From positions 1-12,475 of the forward strand of contig JAGMDP010000069.1 in the NCBI GenBank assembly GCA_023128635.1: a stretch of 12,475 nt of DNA. The letters run 5' to 3'. A program made the translations under genes and the position numbers. Numbering within the stretch: the first letter of the stretch is position 1; each line of letters begins with the position of its first letter. This document shows, piece after piece, positions 1 through 6,095 of the stretch. The notes under the pieces are model-generated. The model did no database searches and was not told where the DNA came from. It worked only from the letters and a program-made list of their open reading frames with translations. The stretch comes from Candidatus Heimdallarchaeota archaeon. GTDB taxonomy: Archaea > Asgardarchaeota > Heimdallarchaeia > JABLTI01.

Positions 1-1
1 A

Positions 2-1144
2 GAGAAGCAGAAAAGGAAAGCTGAAAATAGACTCATTGTTTATTTACAAAAGGTTGTAGCAAAATACAGTCCCTTTTATCGTGAATGGTTCCAAACACAT
101 AATATAGATCCAAAATGGATAGATAGTCTCGCAGACTTTCAAAAGATTCCCCCGATCACAAAATCTGACCACATGAAAAACCCTGAGAAATTTATCCTAA
201 AACCATACGAACCTAACTGGTGGGAATGCAATTTTGAAACCGAATCATTATCCCCATTTCAATCTTTCAAGTATTGGTTGAAATCTCTTAATAAAACGTA
301 TCTCAGAGGTGTCTTTTCTAAGGAACCTGTTGGTGAAGAAGAACGCATAATAATGGAAGCCGCGAATGAGTGGTTGCCTGTTCACTTTCACAATACAAGT
401 GGTTCAAAACAACCGGCCTTAATTGCTTATACAAAGCGTGATTTATTGGTTAACATTCCAGAGATAATTGCTCATTTATATATGACTGGTTTTAGAGCAA
501 ATTGGGAGGTTTTCAATATAATGCCAGCATCACCCTCTGTTAGCTTTTTCCAAAGTGTTTGGGCACCACTCTCAGTCGGTGGAGGTACATTCTTTACTTG
601 TGGTGATAAACAGACATCTCCTAAAGAGCAATTTAAATTGGCAAACAACATCACTTTTGAGTTGTTTTTGGGGACTCCCACTTTAACTAAAAAATGGTTA
701 ACTTCAGCTATAGAAAAATTGAGTAAAAAAGAAATAAACAAAATTAGTAGTTTCAAAGTCTGTTTACTAACAGGAGAACCATTATTACAAGAAACCGAAG
801 CTGAGATAAAAAATCTTTTTGCGGAACTTGGTTCAACACCTGAAATTATTGAAAGCTATACAAATAATCGTACTAAAGGGACATTCTACGAATGCTCTGA
901 AAACAGTGGCATACATCTAAATCCAAGGTATTTCTACTGGGAAGTTTTGGATAAAAAATCTTTAGAACCTGTGGAAGCAGGAGAACCTGGATATTTATGT
1001 TTTAGTCATATCGATTGGCGTGGAACTGTGTTTATTCGGTATAACACTGGTGATTTAATTGATGGTCTTGTATGGGAAACTTGTGATGCTTGTGGTTTAA
1101 CATTTCCAAAAATCAAGGGTTCTATAAAAAGAAGTCTAAAATAA
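2..1144 (+). CDS. Phenylacetate-CoA-ligase-like (PaaK/CoF390 synthetase family) protein, 5' end outside window, C-terminally short
   Basis: The frame is open from base 2, so the true start lies upstream. The first visible residues, including YSPFYREWF and the stretch around IPPITKSD, match the N-terminus of PaaK-type adenylate-forming enzymes, which activate carboxylic acids with ATP and CoA. From the ATG at 173, the Ser/Gly-rich ATP loop corresponds to TSGSKQPALIAYTKRDL, followed by LLTGEPL, the ECSENSGIHLNPRYFYWEV region, GEPGYLCF and RYNTGDL, then a C-x2-C pair (CDACG). Two key motifs are blurred: the usual SSGTTGKPT is TSGSKQPA, and the YGxTE-type motif appears to be replaced by YTNNR. 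The chain stops about 20 residues after CDACG, so the roughly 100-residue C-terminal cap with its usual catalytic Lys is missing. It may be a non-acyl-CoA-forming homologue, a specialised short subfamily or a decayed gene. The fold call is firm and the activity uncertain. Confidence 0.75.
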   Translation, partial: EKQKRKAENRLIVYLQKVVAKYSPFYREWFQTHNIDPKWIDSLADFQKIPPITKSDHMKNPEKFILKPYEPNWWECNFETESLSPFQSFKYWLKSLNKTYLRGVFSKEPVGEEERIIMEAANEWLPVHFHNTSGSKQPALIAYTKRDLLVNIPEIIAHLYMTGFRANWEVFNIMPASPSVSFFQSVWAPLSVGGGTFFTCGDKQTSPKEQFKLANNITFELFLGTPTLTKKWLTSAIEKLSKKEINKISSFKVCLLTGEPLLQETEAEIKNLFAELGSTPEIIESYTNNRTKGTFYECSENSGIHLNPRYFYWEVLDKKSLEPVEAGEPGYLCFSHIDWRGTVFIRYNTGDLIDGLVWETCDACGLTFPKIKGSIKRSLK

Positions 1145-1189
1145 TATGCTATCATAACAAATTCTAAAAATGAAGAATAAGGAAATATG

Positions 1190-1210
1190 AATCCTCTATT
1201 ATAGAGGATT
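1190..1210. terminator. Perfect 9-bp hairpin between convergent genes
   Basis: AATCCTCTA (1190-1198) and TAGAGGATT (1202-1210) form a perfect 9-bp stem with a 3-base loop. It sits between the + strand gene ending at 1144 and the - strand gene whose stop codon is at 1215-1217, only a few bases away. Only loosely T-rich sequence follows on the - strand, so the role as a two-way terminator is inferred from position. Confidence 0.5.
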
Positions 1211-1214
1211 TCAC

Positions 1215-1799
1215 TTATTTCACAGGACGCTTTGATACAGTATCGAAATAATAGATTACATTCATTGCACATAATGCTATTACTACAATACCTAAAGCGA
1301 TACCAACCCAGAATGTAGGTGACAGACGAACAGCTAAGACAATGAAGTCTTTATCGGCTGGCCAACCAGTTATTGGTCGTGGTGTTCCTGTAGCCCAGCG
1401 CTCATAAATAAAATTCCCAATGAAATAGAATATTATTCCAACAAGTGATACAATACCACCTATGGGTCCAGGTTTTTCCCGGGTAAAGTAACATGCTTTA
1501 TTTGAATAAGTTAACCAGACGAGATATCCTGCTCCAATAATTGTTATGAAAAGTCCTATGCCAATAAACCAAGGTGCGGCACCAGGAAAGTCCAATAATA
1601 AGTTTGGATCATTAAAAGTTGTTTGTTGCCCTTGCTTCCATTGACCATTCCATCTTGTGTAATAGGTATATTTAGTAGTTCCTTCACCAAAATGATTAAT
1701 ATACGGAACAGCTAGTGTGAAGAGCATTAATACGAAAGTTGTAAATACTAAGCCTATGCCAATCCACTTCTGGGATGGTCTTGTCATTTCGTAACCCAA
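1215..1799 (-). CDS. Four-TM membrane protein of unknown function
   Basis: I do not recognise this family. Counted from the chosen start, about 194 residues hold four hydrophobic helices near 12-33, 75-97, 112-132 and 160-182. A roughly 40-residue polar loop lies between helices 1 and 2, rich in Tyr and Trp (YTYYTRWNGQW), and the C-terminus is short and basic (SKRPVK). This is the outline of claudin-like or other small tetraspan proteins, but the loop cysteines of claudins are absent, so no homology is claimed. Start choice: on the - strand GGAGG (1808-1812) lies 8 bases before a TTG at 1799, which is ideal SD spacing. An ATG at 1787 (MTRPSQ) and a TTG at 1814 are alternatives. The gene is divergent from the ModE-type regulator and shares its roughly 190-base upstream region, which makes regulation by that protein possible but unproven. 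Confidence 0.75.
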   Translation of the reverse strand: MGYEMTRPSQKWIGIGLVFTTFVLMLFTLAVPYINHFGEGTTKYTYYTRWNGQWKQGQQTTFNDPNLLLDFPGAAPWFIGIGLFITIIGAGYLVWLTYSNKACYFTREKPGPIGGIVSLVGIIFYFIGNFIYERWATGTPRPITGWPADKDFIVLAVRLSPTFWVGIALGIVVIALCAMNVIYYFDTVSKRPVK

Positions 1800-1837
1800 T
1801 TGATTTTCCTCCAACAGTTGTAATGGTAGGTTAATTG

Positions 1838-1846
1838 TTTTATATC
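1838..1846 (-). promoter_or_regulatory. TATA-box-like promoter element of the four-TM gene
   Basis: On the - strand the sequence reads GATATAAAA within a run of A. An archaeal TATA box here would place the transcription start near 1815-1820, giving a leader of about 20 bases that contains the GGAGG site at 1808-1812. Confidence 0.4.
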
Positions 1847-1850
1847 TTTT

Positions 1851-1866
1851 TTGATAATTATATCAA
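1851..1866. promoter_or_regulatory. Inverted repeat TTGATA-N4-TATCAA, possible operator
   Basis: TTGATA (1851-1856) and TATCAA (1861-1866) are perfect inverted arms. The site lies directly upstream of the TATA-like element of the - strand gene, inside the region shared with the divergent regulator gene. The same arms recur at 3519-3538 with an 8-base spacer. The operator role is inferred from position only. Confidence 0.3.
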
Positions 1867-1942
1867 TCCTCTACTCATTGTTCCTTTTAAGTTTTGTTTT
1901 GATAAAGCTATTTCTCTTTCTTCTTCTATTTTCATTATAATT

Positions 1943-1957
1943 CATAAAATATTTATG
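1943..1957 (+). promoter_or_regulatory. TATA-like element overlapped by palindrome CATAAA-N3-TTTATG
   Basis: The perfect arms CATAAA and TTTATG contain an A/T core that could be the TATA box of the regulator gene starting at 1986. Its centre is about 35 bases before the ATG, so the mRNA would have a very short leader or none, in agreement with the absence of an SD site. A symmetrical site over the promoter would suit self-repression by a dimeric winged-helix protein; this is inferred. Confidence 0.35.
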
Positions 1958-1985
1958 CAATGTTCATTAGTGAATACTTGAGTTG

Positions 1986-2339
1986 ATGAAAGTGCCTCAC
2001 GATTTCACAGTTAAAGTAAAATTTTGGATTGAAAGGAAAGGCGTCTCTATTCTTGGTCCTGGTCGGATGGCTATTCTAGAGGCAATTGACCGTACTAGTT
2101 CCCTCACAGAGGCTACTAAAGAGTGTAATATTTCATTTAGGAAAGGTTGGAAACTAATAACTGAAATCAATGAACAATTAGAACAACCTGTTGTGATTAG
2201 TGAAAGAGGAGGAACTGGTGGTGGAGGAAAGACTTCTCTAACTGAATATGGCAAAAAATTAATTCAGCAATATAAATCAATACAAAAAAAATTAATTGCC
2301 ATTGCTCAGGATCCAGAAATATGGGTAATTAAACAATAA
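1986..2339 (+). CDS. ModE-type N-terminal winged-helix transcription regulator, stand-alone
   Basis: This is a 117-residue DNA-binding protein of the ModE N-terminal / LysR-like winged-helix type. Diagnostic features are the opening FWIERKGVSILGPGR, the helix-turn-helix from AILEAIDRTSSLTEATKE to ISFRKGWKLI, the glycine-rich wing SERGGTGGGGKTSLTEYG and a closing amphipathic helix (KLIQQYKSIQKKL). Bacterial ModE carries C-terminal TOBE domains that bind molybdate; none is present here, so the signal sensed, if any, is unknown. The ATG at 1986 is preferred over the TTG at 1983 just before it. No SD is visible, which suggests a leaderless or nearly leaderless mRNA. The gene is divergent from the four-TM gene and convergent with the GTPase gene. 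Family assignment is strong; the regulon is unknown. Confidence 0.88.
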   Translation: MKVPHDFTVKVKFWIERKGVSILGPGRMAILEAIDRTSSLTEATKECNISFRKGWKLITEINEQLEQPVVISERGGTGGGGKTSLTEYGKKLIQQYKSIQKKLIAIAQDPEIWVIKQ

Positions 2340-2374
2340 ATAAAATTAATAGAATAGAGGCTTTAGTTCCCTAT

Positions 2375-3364
2375 TCATTCTTCTTCTTCTTCTTCTTCTG
2401 TTTTTTTACTCTCTTGACGTAATCTGTCTAGAAAAGTGGATATATCTTTTTCTTCGGATTTTACATCATTTGTTTTTTGCTCTGAAATTGGTGGTGTAAT
2501 TGTAGTAATTGGTTGTGTTGTAGTTTTTTCTGGTTCTGTAGGGGGTTCTATGCCTAGTATTTCTTTTGGAGAAGGAATGATTTTTTCATCTGCTTGTTCT
2601 TCAACAACTGGTGGTGTTAGGCTTATAGGTTGGGTAAATGATGGTTCTGCTTCAGTTGGTTCAACGACTGGTGGTGTGTATTCTTCTTTTACTGGTTCAA
2701 TAACGGGAGCCATTGGTGCTTCAAGATGATTAGCTGCTGAAGGTACTCGTCCTATACCTAAAGGTTGAGCTTGCATGTGTTGTGAGCCAGAGATTGTATG
2801 AACTTCTAGTTGTGTTTCTAGTGTAACATCTACTAACTCTGTTACAGGCATATCCATTCCTTTTTTGTGTAAGAGCATTAATTTGCTTATAGATTCAAAA
2901 GTTTCTGTAATACCTATTCCTTTCAAGCTTGTTGTTGGAATATAGTAAGAGATATTAAGTAGCTTTGCTTTCTCTATCCCTTCTTCATCTAATACTTCAC
3001 GAAGATCTTCAACATCATTTTTAGTGCTGACTAAGACTTTGGGAATATTATTATCTTCTAGCTTCCCAAGCCATCGATCTAAAGAATCTAAAGTATCACG
3101 ACGAGTTGTATCATAACATAGGATGCATCCATGTGCACCTTTGGTAAAAATATTGCTAATTTCAGCGAACTGATCTTGTCCGCCAATGTCACATATTTGT
3201 AAGGTTACTTCCTCGCCATTAACCACTAATCTTTTACTGAAGAAATCTGCCCCAATTGATAATTTATAACTACCAAAGAATTCACCTGTGGTTAAATAAT
3301 TACATATAGAAGTTTTTCCAATTCCGCCATCACCAAGAACTACTACTTTGAAGAAGGTTACCAC
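2375..3364 (-). CDS. Rab/Ras-like small GTPase with long Pro/Glu-rich C-terminal tail
   Basis: Residues 1-170 form a Ras-superfamily G domain of Rab-like type: G1 GDGGIGKTS (11-19), switch I YKLSIGADF (33-41), G3 DIGGQ (59-63) with the catalytic-type Gln63, G4 TKND (114-117) and G5 TSLKG (145-149). Two deviations stand out: switch I has Ser36 where Ras/Rab proteins have the conserved Thr, and G3 reads DIGGQ rather than DTAGQ. Residues 175-329 are low complexity, with an imperfectly repeated block (PTE-EP, TQPI, TPP, VVE), then ESKKT and seven Glu at the end. There is no C-terminal Cys, so prenylation as in eukaryotic Rabs is not expected. The start is a GTG preceded by GGAGA (3373-3377) with 8 bases spacing. 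Such GTPases are a hallmark of Asgard archaea, where they are thought to act in membrane or cytoskeletal processes; the partner of this one is unknown. Confidence 0.92.
   Translation of the reverse strand: MVTFFKVVVLGDGGIGKTSICNYLTTGEFFGSYKLSIGADFFSKRLVVNGEEVTLQICDIGGQDQFAEISNIFTKGAHGCILCYDTTRRDTLDSLDRWLGKLEDNNIPKVLVSTKNDVEDLREVLDEEGIEKAKLLNISYYIPTTSLKGIGITETFESISKLMLLHKKGMDMPVTELVDVTLETQLEVHTISGSQHMQAQPLGIGRVPSAANHLEAPMAPVIEPVKEEYTPPVVEPTEAEPSFTQPISLTPPVVEEQADEKIIPSPKEILGIEPPTEPEKTTTQPITTITPPISEQKTNDVKSEEKDISTFLDRLRQESKKTEEEEEEE
2378..2398 (-). repeat. Seven GAA codons (TTC on + strand) coding for a terminal poly-Glu run
   Basis: Seven identical TTC triplets on the + strand encode seven Glu residues immediately before the stop of the GTPase. 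Slippage here would change the length of the acidic tip without shifting the frame. Confidence 0.9.
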
Positions 3365-3396
3365 TGATAGAATCTCCGATTGATTTTATTTCCTTG

Positions 3397-3406
3397 ATTT
3401 ATATTT
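3397..3406 (-). promoter_or_regulatory. TATA-box-like element of the GTPase gene
   Basis: On the - strand it reads AAATATAAAT. A start of transcription about 25 bases downstream, near 3378, would leave a short leader holding GGAGA just before the GTG start. Confidence 0.4.
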
Positions 3407-3518
3407 ATTCATAGTAAACTTATCATATCCCTACAAAAATTGCCTATTTAAGTTTTCGATACGTACTAGTCTTCGACAAATATCAATTTTTTTTCATTTT
3501 TGAAAGGGGTGTGTTTTA

Positions 3519-3538
3519 TTGATATTATATTGTATCAA
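3519..3538. promoter_or_regulatory. Inverted repeat TTGATA-N8-TATCAA
   Basis: The arms TTGATA (3519-3524) and TATCAA (3533-3538) are perfect inverted copies and identical to those at 1851-1866. It sits mid-way in the divergent GTPase/pilin-like region. A shared binding protein is possible, but the arms are short and the region very AT-rich. Confidence 0.25.
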
Positions 3539-3730
3539 TCTTATAATAAATTCAATTATTAGTGCAAAAGTGATAAAAACTCATTTTATAATAATAAAAA
3601 AGAATTGACCAAATTCTTTAAAAATCATTTTTTAACAGTAAAACTGATTTCAATTAACATTTGAAAGGAAAAATTATTAATTATCCAAATAACTTTAAAG
3701 GAATATTAACAATCAGAAAGTGTTTGGAAA

Positions 3731-3760
3731 TGGTTCGGTGAATAATTCGCCCAAGAACCA
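3731..3760 (+). promoter_or_regulatory. Leader hairpin just before the pilin-like gene
   Basis: TGGTTC (3731-3736) pairs with GAACCA (3755-3760), and GGTGAA (3737-3742) pairs with TTCGCC (3746-3751) with one G-U pair. The result is a 12-bp stem with a TAA loop and a CAA bulge. It ends 6 bases before the ATG at 3767 and encloses the only GGTGA SD-like sequence in the leader. Confidence 0.4.
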
Positions 3761-3766
3761 ATCAAG

Positions 3767-4303
3767 ATGGATAGTGTTGAATCAATGAAGCTCTCAAGTA
3801 TCTTAAAAAATAGAAAAGCCATGACACCCTTAATGATTGGGTTAATTGTCGCTGCATCAGTCTTATCAGTATTTTTTATTATAATGGCTGCAACAATTCC
3901 GTTATATCGTCAAGATCTTAATATGACCATAAAAGACAACTCCATTAGAGGAAATACTACTGATTATGTTCATCTATCCTTTAGGATTATTTGCGATTAT
4001 GATATAGGAATTCTGAAAGAAATCACTATAATTAGAGATGATGCATCATATGGAGAAAATACTCCATTTGCCCAAAGAAATGGTTCGGATTATTGGATGA
4101 CATTCCATAAAAGTCAAGAAATCACGGTAACATTTAATTTCACCTCCAATCCACTTTATGACCCCCTCCCTCCTGAAGGGAAAACTGGTGAAGGATTATT
4201 CATATTTGCACCGTTTTTTGAATACACCCTACGTATATATTATGAAGATCAGTCAGGTGGAATTCAGGCAGAGAAATTCTTTGATTTTACCTTTGATGAT
4301 TGA
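3767..4303 (+). CDS. Archaeal pilin/archaellin-like secreted protein
   Basis: The protein has 178 residues. The N-terminus has the class III signal layout cut by archaeal prepilin peptidases: a short polar leader with NRKA at 15-18, then MTPLMIGLIVAASVLSVFF, a long uninterrupted hydrophobic helix (to about residue 45). This resembles the archaeal pilin N-terminal pattern (RKAxSPxIGxxL). The remaining 130 residues lack further membrane segments and look like a beta-rich exported domain with four N-glycosylation sequons (NMT, NTT, NGS, NFT). It would sit in the membrane or assemble into a filament outside the cell. No pilus ATPase or platform gene is nearby, so it is an orphan pilin or simply an anchored protein. 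The ATG at 3767 is taken; Met7 is an alternative. No SD is accessible because of the hairpin just upstream. Confidence 0.7.
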   Translation: MDSVESMKLSSILKNRKAMTPLMIGLIVAASVLSVFFIIMAATIPLYRQDLNMTIKDNSIRGNTTDYVHLSFRIICDYDIGILKEITIIRDDASYGENTPFAQRNGSDYWMTFHKSQEITVTFNFTSNPLYDPLPPEGKTGEGLFIFAPFFEYTLRIYYEDQSGGIQAEKFFDFTFDD

Positions 4304-4317
4304 TTTCTTTGTCTAGA

Positions 4318-4347
4318 TTTTTCCTTTTTCTTTATTTTTTCTTCCTA
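4318..4347 (+). terminator. T-rich termination tract after the pilin-like gene
   Basis: Starting 14 bases after the stop codon, nearly every base is T with scattered C (runs of 5, 5 and 6 T). Archaeal RNA polymerase stops at such tracts without needing a hairpin. Confidence 0.5.
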
Positions 4348-4451
4348 TTCATACCGCTTGCTATTTTTTGTTAATTAATCTTGTTTCTAATTTCTGCGTT
4401 ATCCCCAAATGCAAACATTTTAAAAGGTAAAGTATGTAAATGTATGTAATC

Positions 4452-4462
4452 ATATATAAAAA
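4452..4462 (+). promoter_or_regulatory. TATA-box-like element of the VWA gene
   Basis: ATATATAAAAA lies about 35 bases before the ATG at 4491. Transcription from near 4478-4482 would give a very short leader carrying GTGAT (4478-4482), which matches the archaeal anti-SD and lies 8 bases before the start. Confidence 0.5.
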
Positions 4463-4490
4463 TTACACAAAAAAACAGTGATGATGTAAA

Positions 4491-5969
4491 ATGGTTGAGA
4501 AAATTATTGATATTTCAGTCATAAATGTAGGTGAAATCGATGGAAGATCCTACCTGAATAAACGTGATATGGAAAGAATCGGTGTAGATGATTTTGATAT
4601 AATTCAACTCATCAATGAATTTGAAGATAGCTGTGCAGTACAGGTATTGGAGAACGATGAAGTTGAGATTGAAACCATTGCAGTAGACAACGGAATATTA
4701 GATTCTGCCAATATCAGTGATGGTGATCGAGTAAAGGTTAGAAAAGCTCATTTGAAAAGAGAGCCCATTACTCGAGTAAAATTTGGAATTGAACCTTTAG
4801 AAGGTCAACCAGTTGAAGAATGTATTTCTTATATTCTAGAAAACTTCGAAGAGATGACTTCGGTTATCAGAAATCGCCCAATTTACAGAAATTTACAAGT
4901 CGATTGGCCTGATGCAGGTTGTGGCCATGTCAAAATAAGCTTCTTAGAATCAGATCCAGAAATTGAAGGTGATGAAGTAGGAATTATCGATCCTTCTGGA
5001 AAAGAAATTGAAGTACAATTGGTTCCTGCAAGCGAAATGTCATTTAATGCAGTTTTAGTTCTTGATGTATCTGGCTCTATGAGTAAAGAAGATATGGTTG
5101 TAAAAGGAACAGGGACAGCAGTCGAAGGTCTTCGACGTGGCTTAAAGGGTGGAAAAGACTTAGAAAATCTCTTAGATGAATTCGATGAGAAGAAAGTTTC
5201 ACGAATTAAAGGTGCAGCTTTAGCTACATTACTTTTCTTATCTCAGAAAGTATCTCGAGGATGGGGAGAACAGCTCTCCATAATTAGCTTTGCTGGTGAC
5301 GTAGATGTATTCGAAGTAGACTATGGAACAGGGAGCCCAACACCAGTCATTGCATGTACTGGACAAGCAAAATCTGCTGGTTTAGAAATAATTGCAGATT
5401 ATGTTTCAAAAAGATGTTCAACAGGTGGTGGTCTTACTTTTATGAGTGGGGCATTACAACAAGCTTACGAAATGACCGCAAAATTTGAGCCAAATTCTAT
5501 AACTGGGAAAATGAATCCAGCAATGATTGTTCTCTTAACAGATGGACAACCAAACAAAGGCAATGGTTTAGGCATAAACCCTGTACCAATCGCTCGAAAA
5601 TGCGGACGAGATTATCCAAATACAGTACTTTATACTATAGGCTTAGGAGAAGCTGATAACCGATTATTGAAAAGATTATCCGAAATAGGTAGAGGTGAAT
5701 TTTACGAAGCCAATGATCTCGGTGAACTAACTAAGTTTTATGATTTATTAGCTCGTAGATTCATGATTGCCTTGAAAACTGACGCATCTGAATTAGTTGA
5801 GGAAATTCCTGAAGATCTCTTTGAAGAACCAGAGGAAATTGAAGAAACTGACGAAGTCGAACTAGCACTAGAAGAAGAATATGGTGGAGCAGGCGACGAA
5901 ATTGCTGAAGAGATTGCTGAAATGGATGCTTTAGAAGAAGATGACGACGACGACGAAGATGATTATTAG
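4491..5969 (+). CDS. Cdc48-N-like domain fused to a VWA domain with acidic tail
   Basis: This is a 492-residue protein without signal peptide or TM helix, hence cytoplasmic. Residues 5-88 look like the double-psi barrel of the Cdc48/VAT N domain (RSYLNKRDMERIG and SDGDRVKVRKA at 76-86). Residues 90-178 fit the second N subdomain (ITRVKFGIEPL, EECISYILENF, IRNRPIYRN, KEIEVQL). No AAA+ modules follow; instead residues 185-425 form a von Willebrand factor A domain with an intact metal site: D192-x-S194-x-S196, T316 and D351 (LLTDGQPN). A charged insert follows the DxSxS loop. The last 60 residues contain 33 Asp/Glu and no Lys/Arg, ending in an Asp/Glu run and Tyr. Cdc48 N domains bind substrate adaptors, and VWA domains bind protein partners through a metal ion, so a cytoplasmic adaptor role is the natural inference. 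The substrate is unknown. Confidence 0.85.
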   Translation: MVEKIIDISVINVGEIDGRSYLNKRDMERIGVDDFDIIQLINEFEDSCAVQVLENDEVEIETIAVDNGILDSANISDGDRVKVRKAHLKREPITRVKFGIEPLEGQPVEECISYILENFEEMTSVIRNRPIYRNLQVDWPDAGCGHVKISFLESDPEIEGDEVGIIDPSGKEIEVQLVPASEMSFNAVLVLDVSGSMSKEDMVVKGTGTAVEGLRRGLKGGKDLENLLDEFDEKKVSRIKGAALATLLFLSQKVSRGWGEQLSIISFAGDVDVFEVDYGTGSPTPVIACTGQAKSAGLEIIADYVSKRCSTGGGLTFMSGALQQAYEMTAKFEPNSITGKMNPAMIVLLTDGQPNKGNGLGINPVPIARKCGRDYPNTVLYTIGLGEADNRLLKRLSEIGRGEFYEANDLGELTKFYDLLARRFMIALKTDASELVEEIPEDLFEEPEEIEETDEVELALEEEYGGAGDEIAEEIAEMDALEEDDDDDEDDY

Positions 5970-5991
5970 AAATTTTTAATCTAATATTTCA

Positions 5992-6023
5992 TTTTCTTTT
6001 TCCATTTTTTTTCTTTTTTTTTT
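5992..6023 (+). terminator. T-tract terminator of the VWA gene
   Basis: Runs of four, five, eight and ten T are separated by single C or CCA, beginning about 22 bases after the stop codon. This fits archaeal T-tract termination of the + strand transcript. Confidence 0.55.
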
Positions 6024-6057
6024 ATAATCACAACAGCTTAAGATATAATTTTATAAG

Positions 6058-6086
6058 AAAAAAAAAATTGATCGAGAAACTCGATC
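6058..6086 (-). terminator. Hairpin plus T-tract terminator of the NuoH/six-TM unit
   Basis: GATCGAG (6070-6076) and CTCGATC (6080-6086) make a perfect 7-bp stem with a 3-base loop. On the - strand it is followed by AA and about ten T (the A run at 6058-6067). It lies about 10 bases after the stop codon of the six-TM gene. Confidence 0.7.
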
Positions 6087-6095
6087 CATCGTTAT

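Larger units (their letters stand above)
3365..3766. other. 400-base AT-rich gene-free divergent regulatory region
   Basis: This stretch separates the GTPase gene (-) from the pilin-like gene (+). I see no plausible gene, tRNA or known riboswitch in it. It holds the SD of the GTPase gene (3373-3377), its TATA-like element (3397-3406), an inverted repeat at 3519-3538 and a hairpin at 3731-3760 next to the pilin-like start. The rest is A/T-rich without structure I can name. Confidence 0.6.

Noticed and set aside
472..756. Opposite-strand open frame inside the PaaK-like gene
   Set aside because: It lies wholly within a gene with clear family motifs, shows no own motifs and is explained as a shadow of the coding frame. 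The same reasoning excludes the frames at 1997-2254, 2436-2729, 6487-6696, 10428-10628 and 11159-11368.
1215..1799. Claudin/tetraspanin homologue because of four helices and a Trp-bearing first loop
   Set aside because: The loop cysteines that define claudins are missing; four helices plus W-x3-W is too weak for a homology claim.
1986..2339. Molybdate-responsive ModE regulator of molybdate transport
   Set aside because: The molybdate-binding TOBE part is absent and no modABC transporter gene lies in the window; only the DNA-binding family is supported.
2375..3364. Prenylated Rab-type membrane GTPase
   Set aside because: The protein ends in a poly-Glu run with no Cys near the C-terminus.
3365..3766. 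Small RNA gene or riboswitch in the long gap
   Set aside because: Apart from the hairpin next to the pilin-like start there is no compact structure, tRNA-like fold or C/D box pair that I can support.
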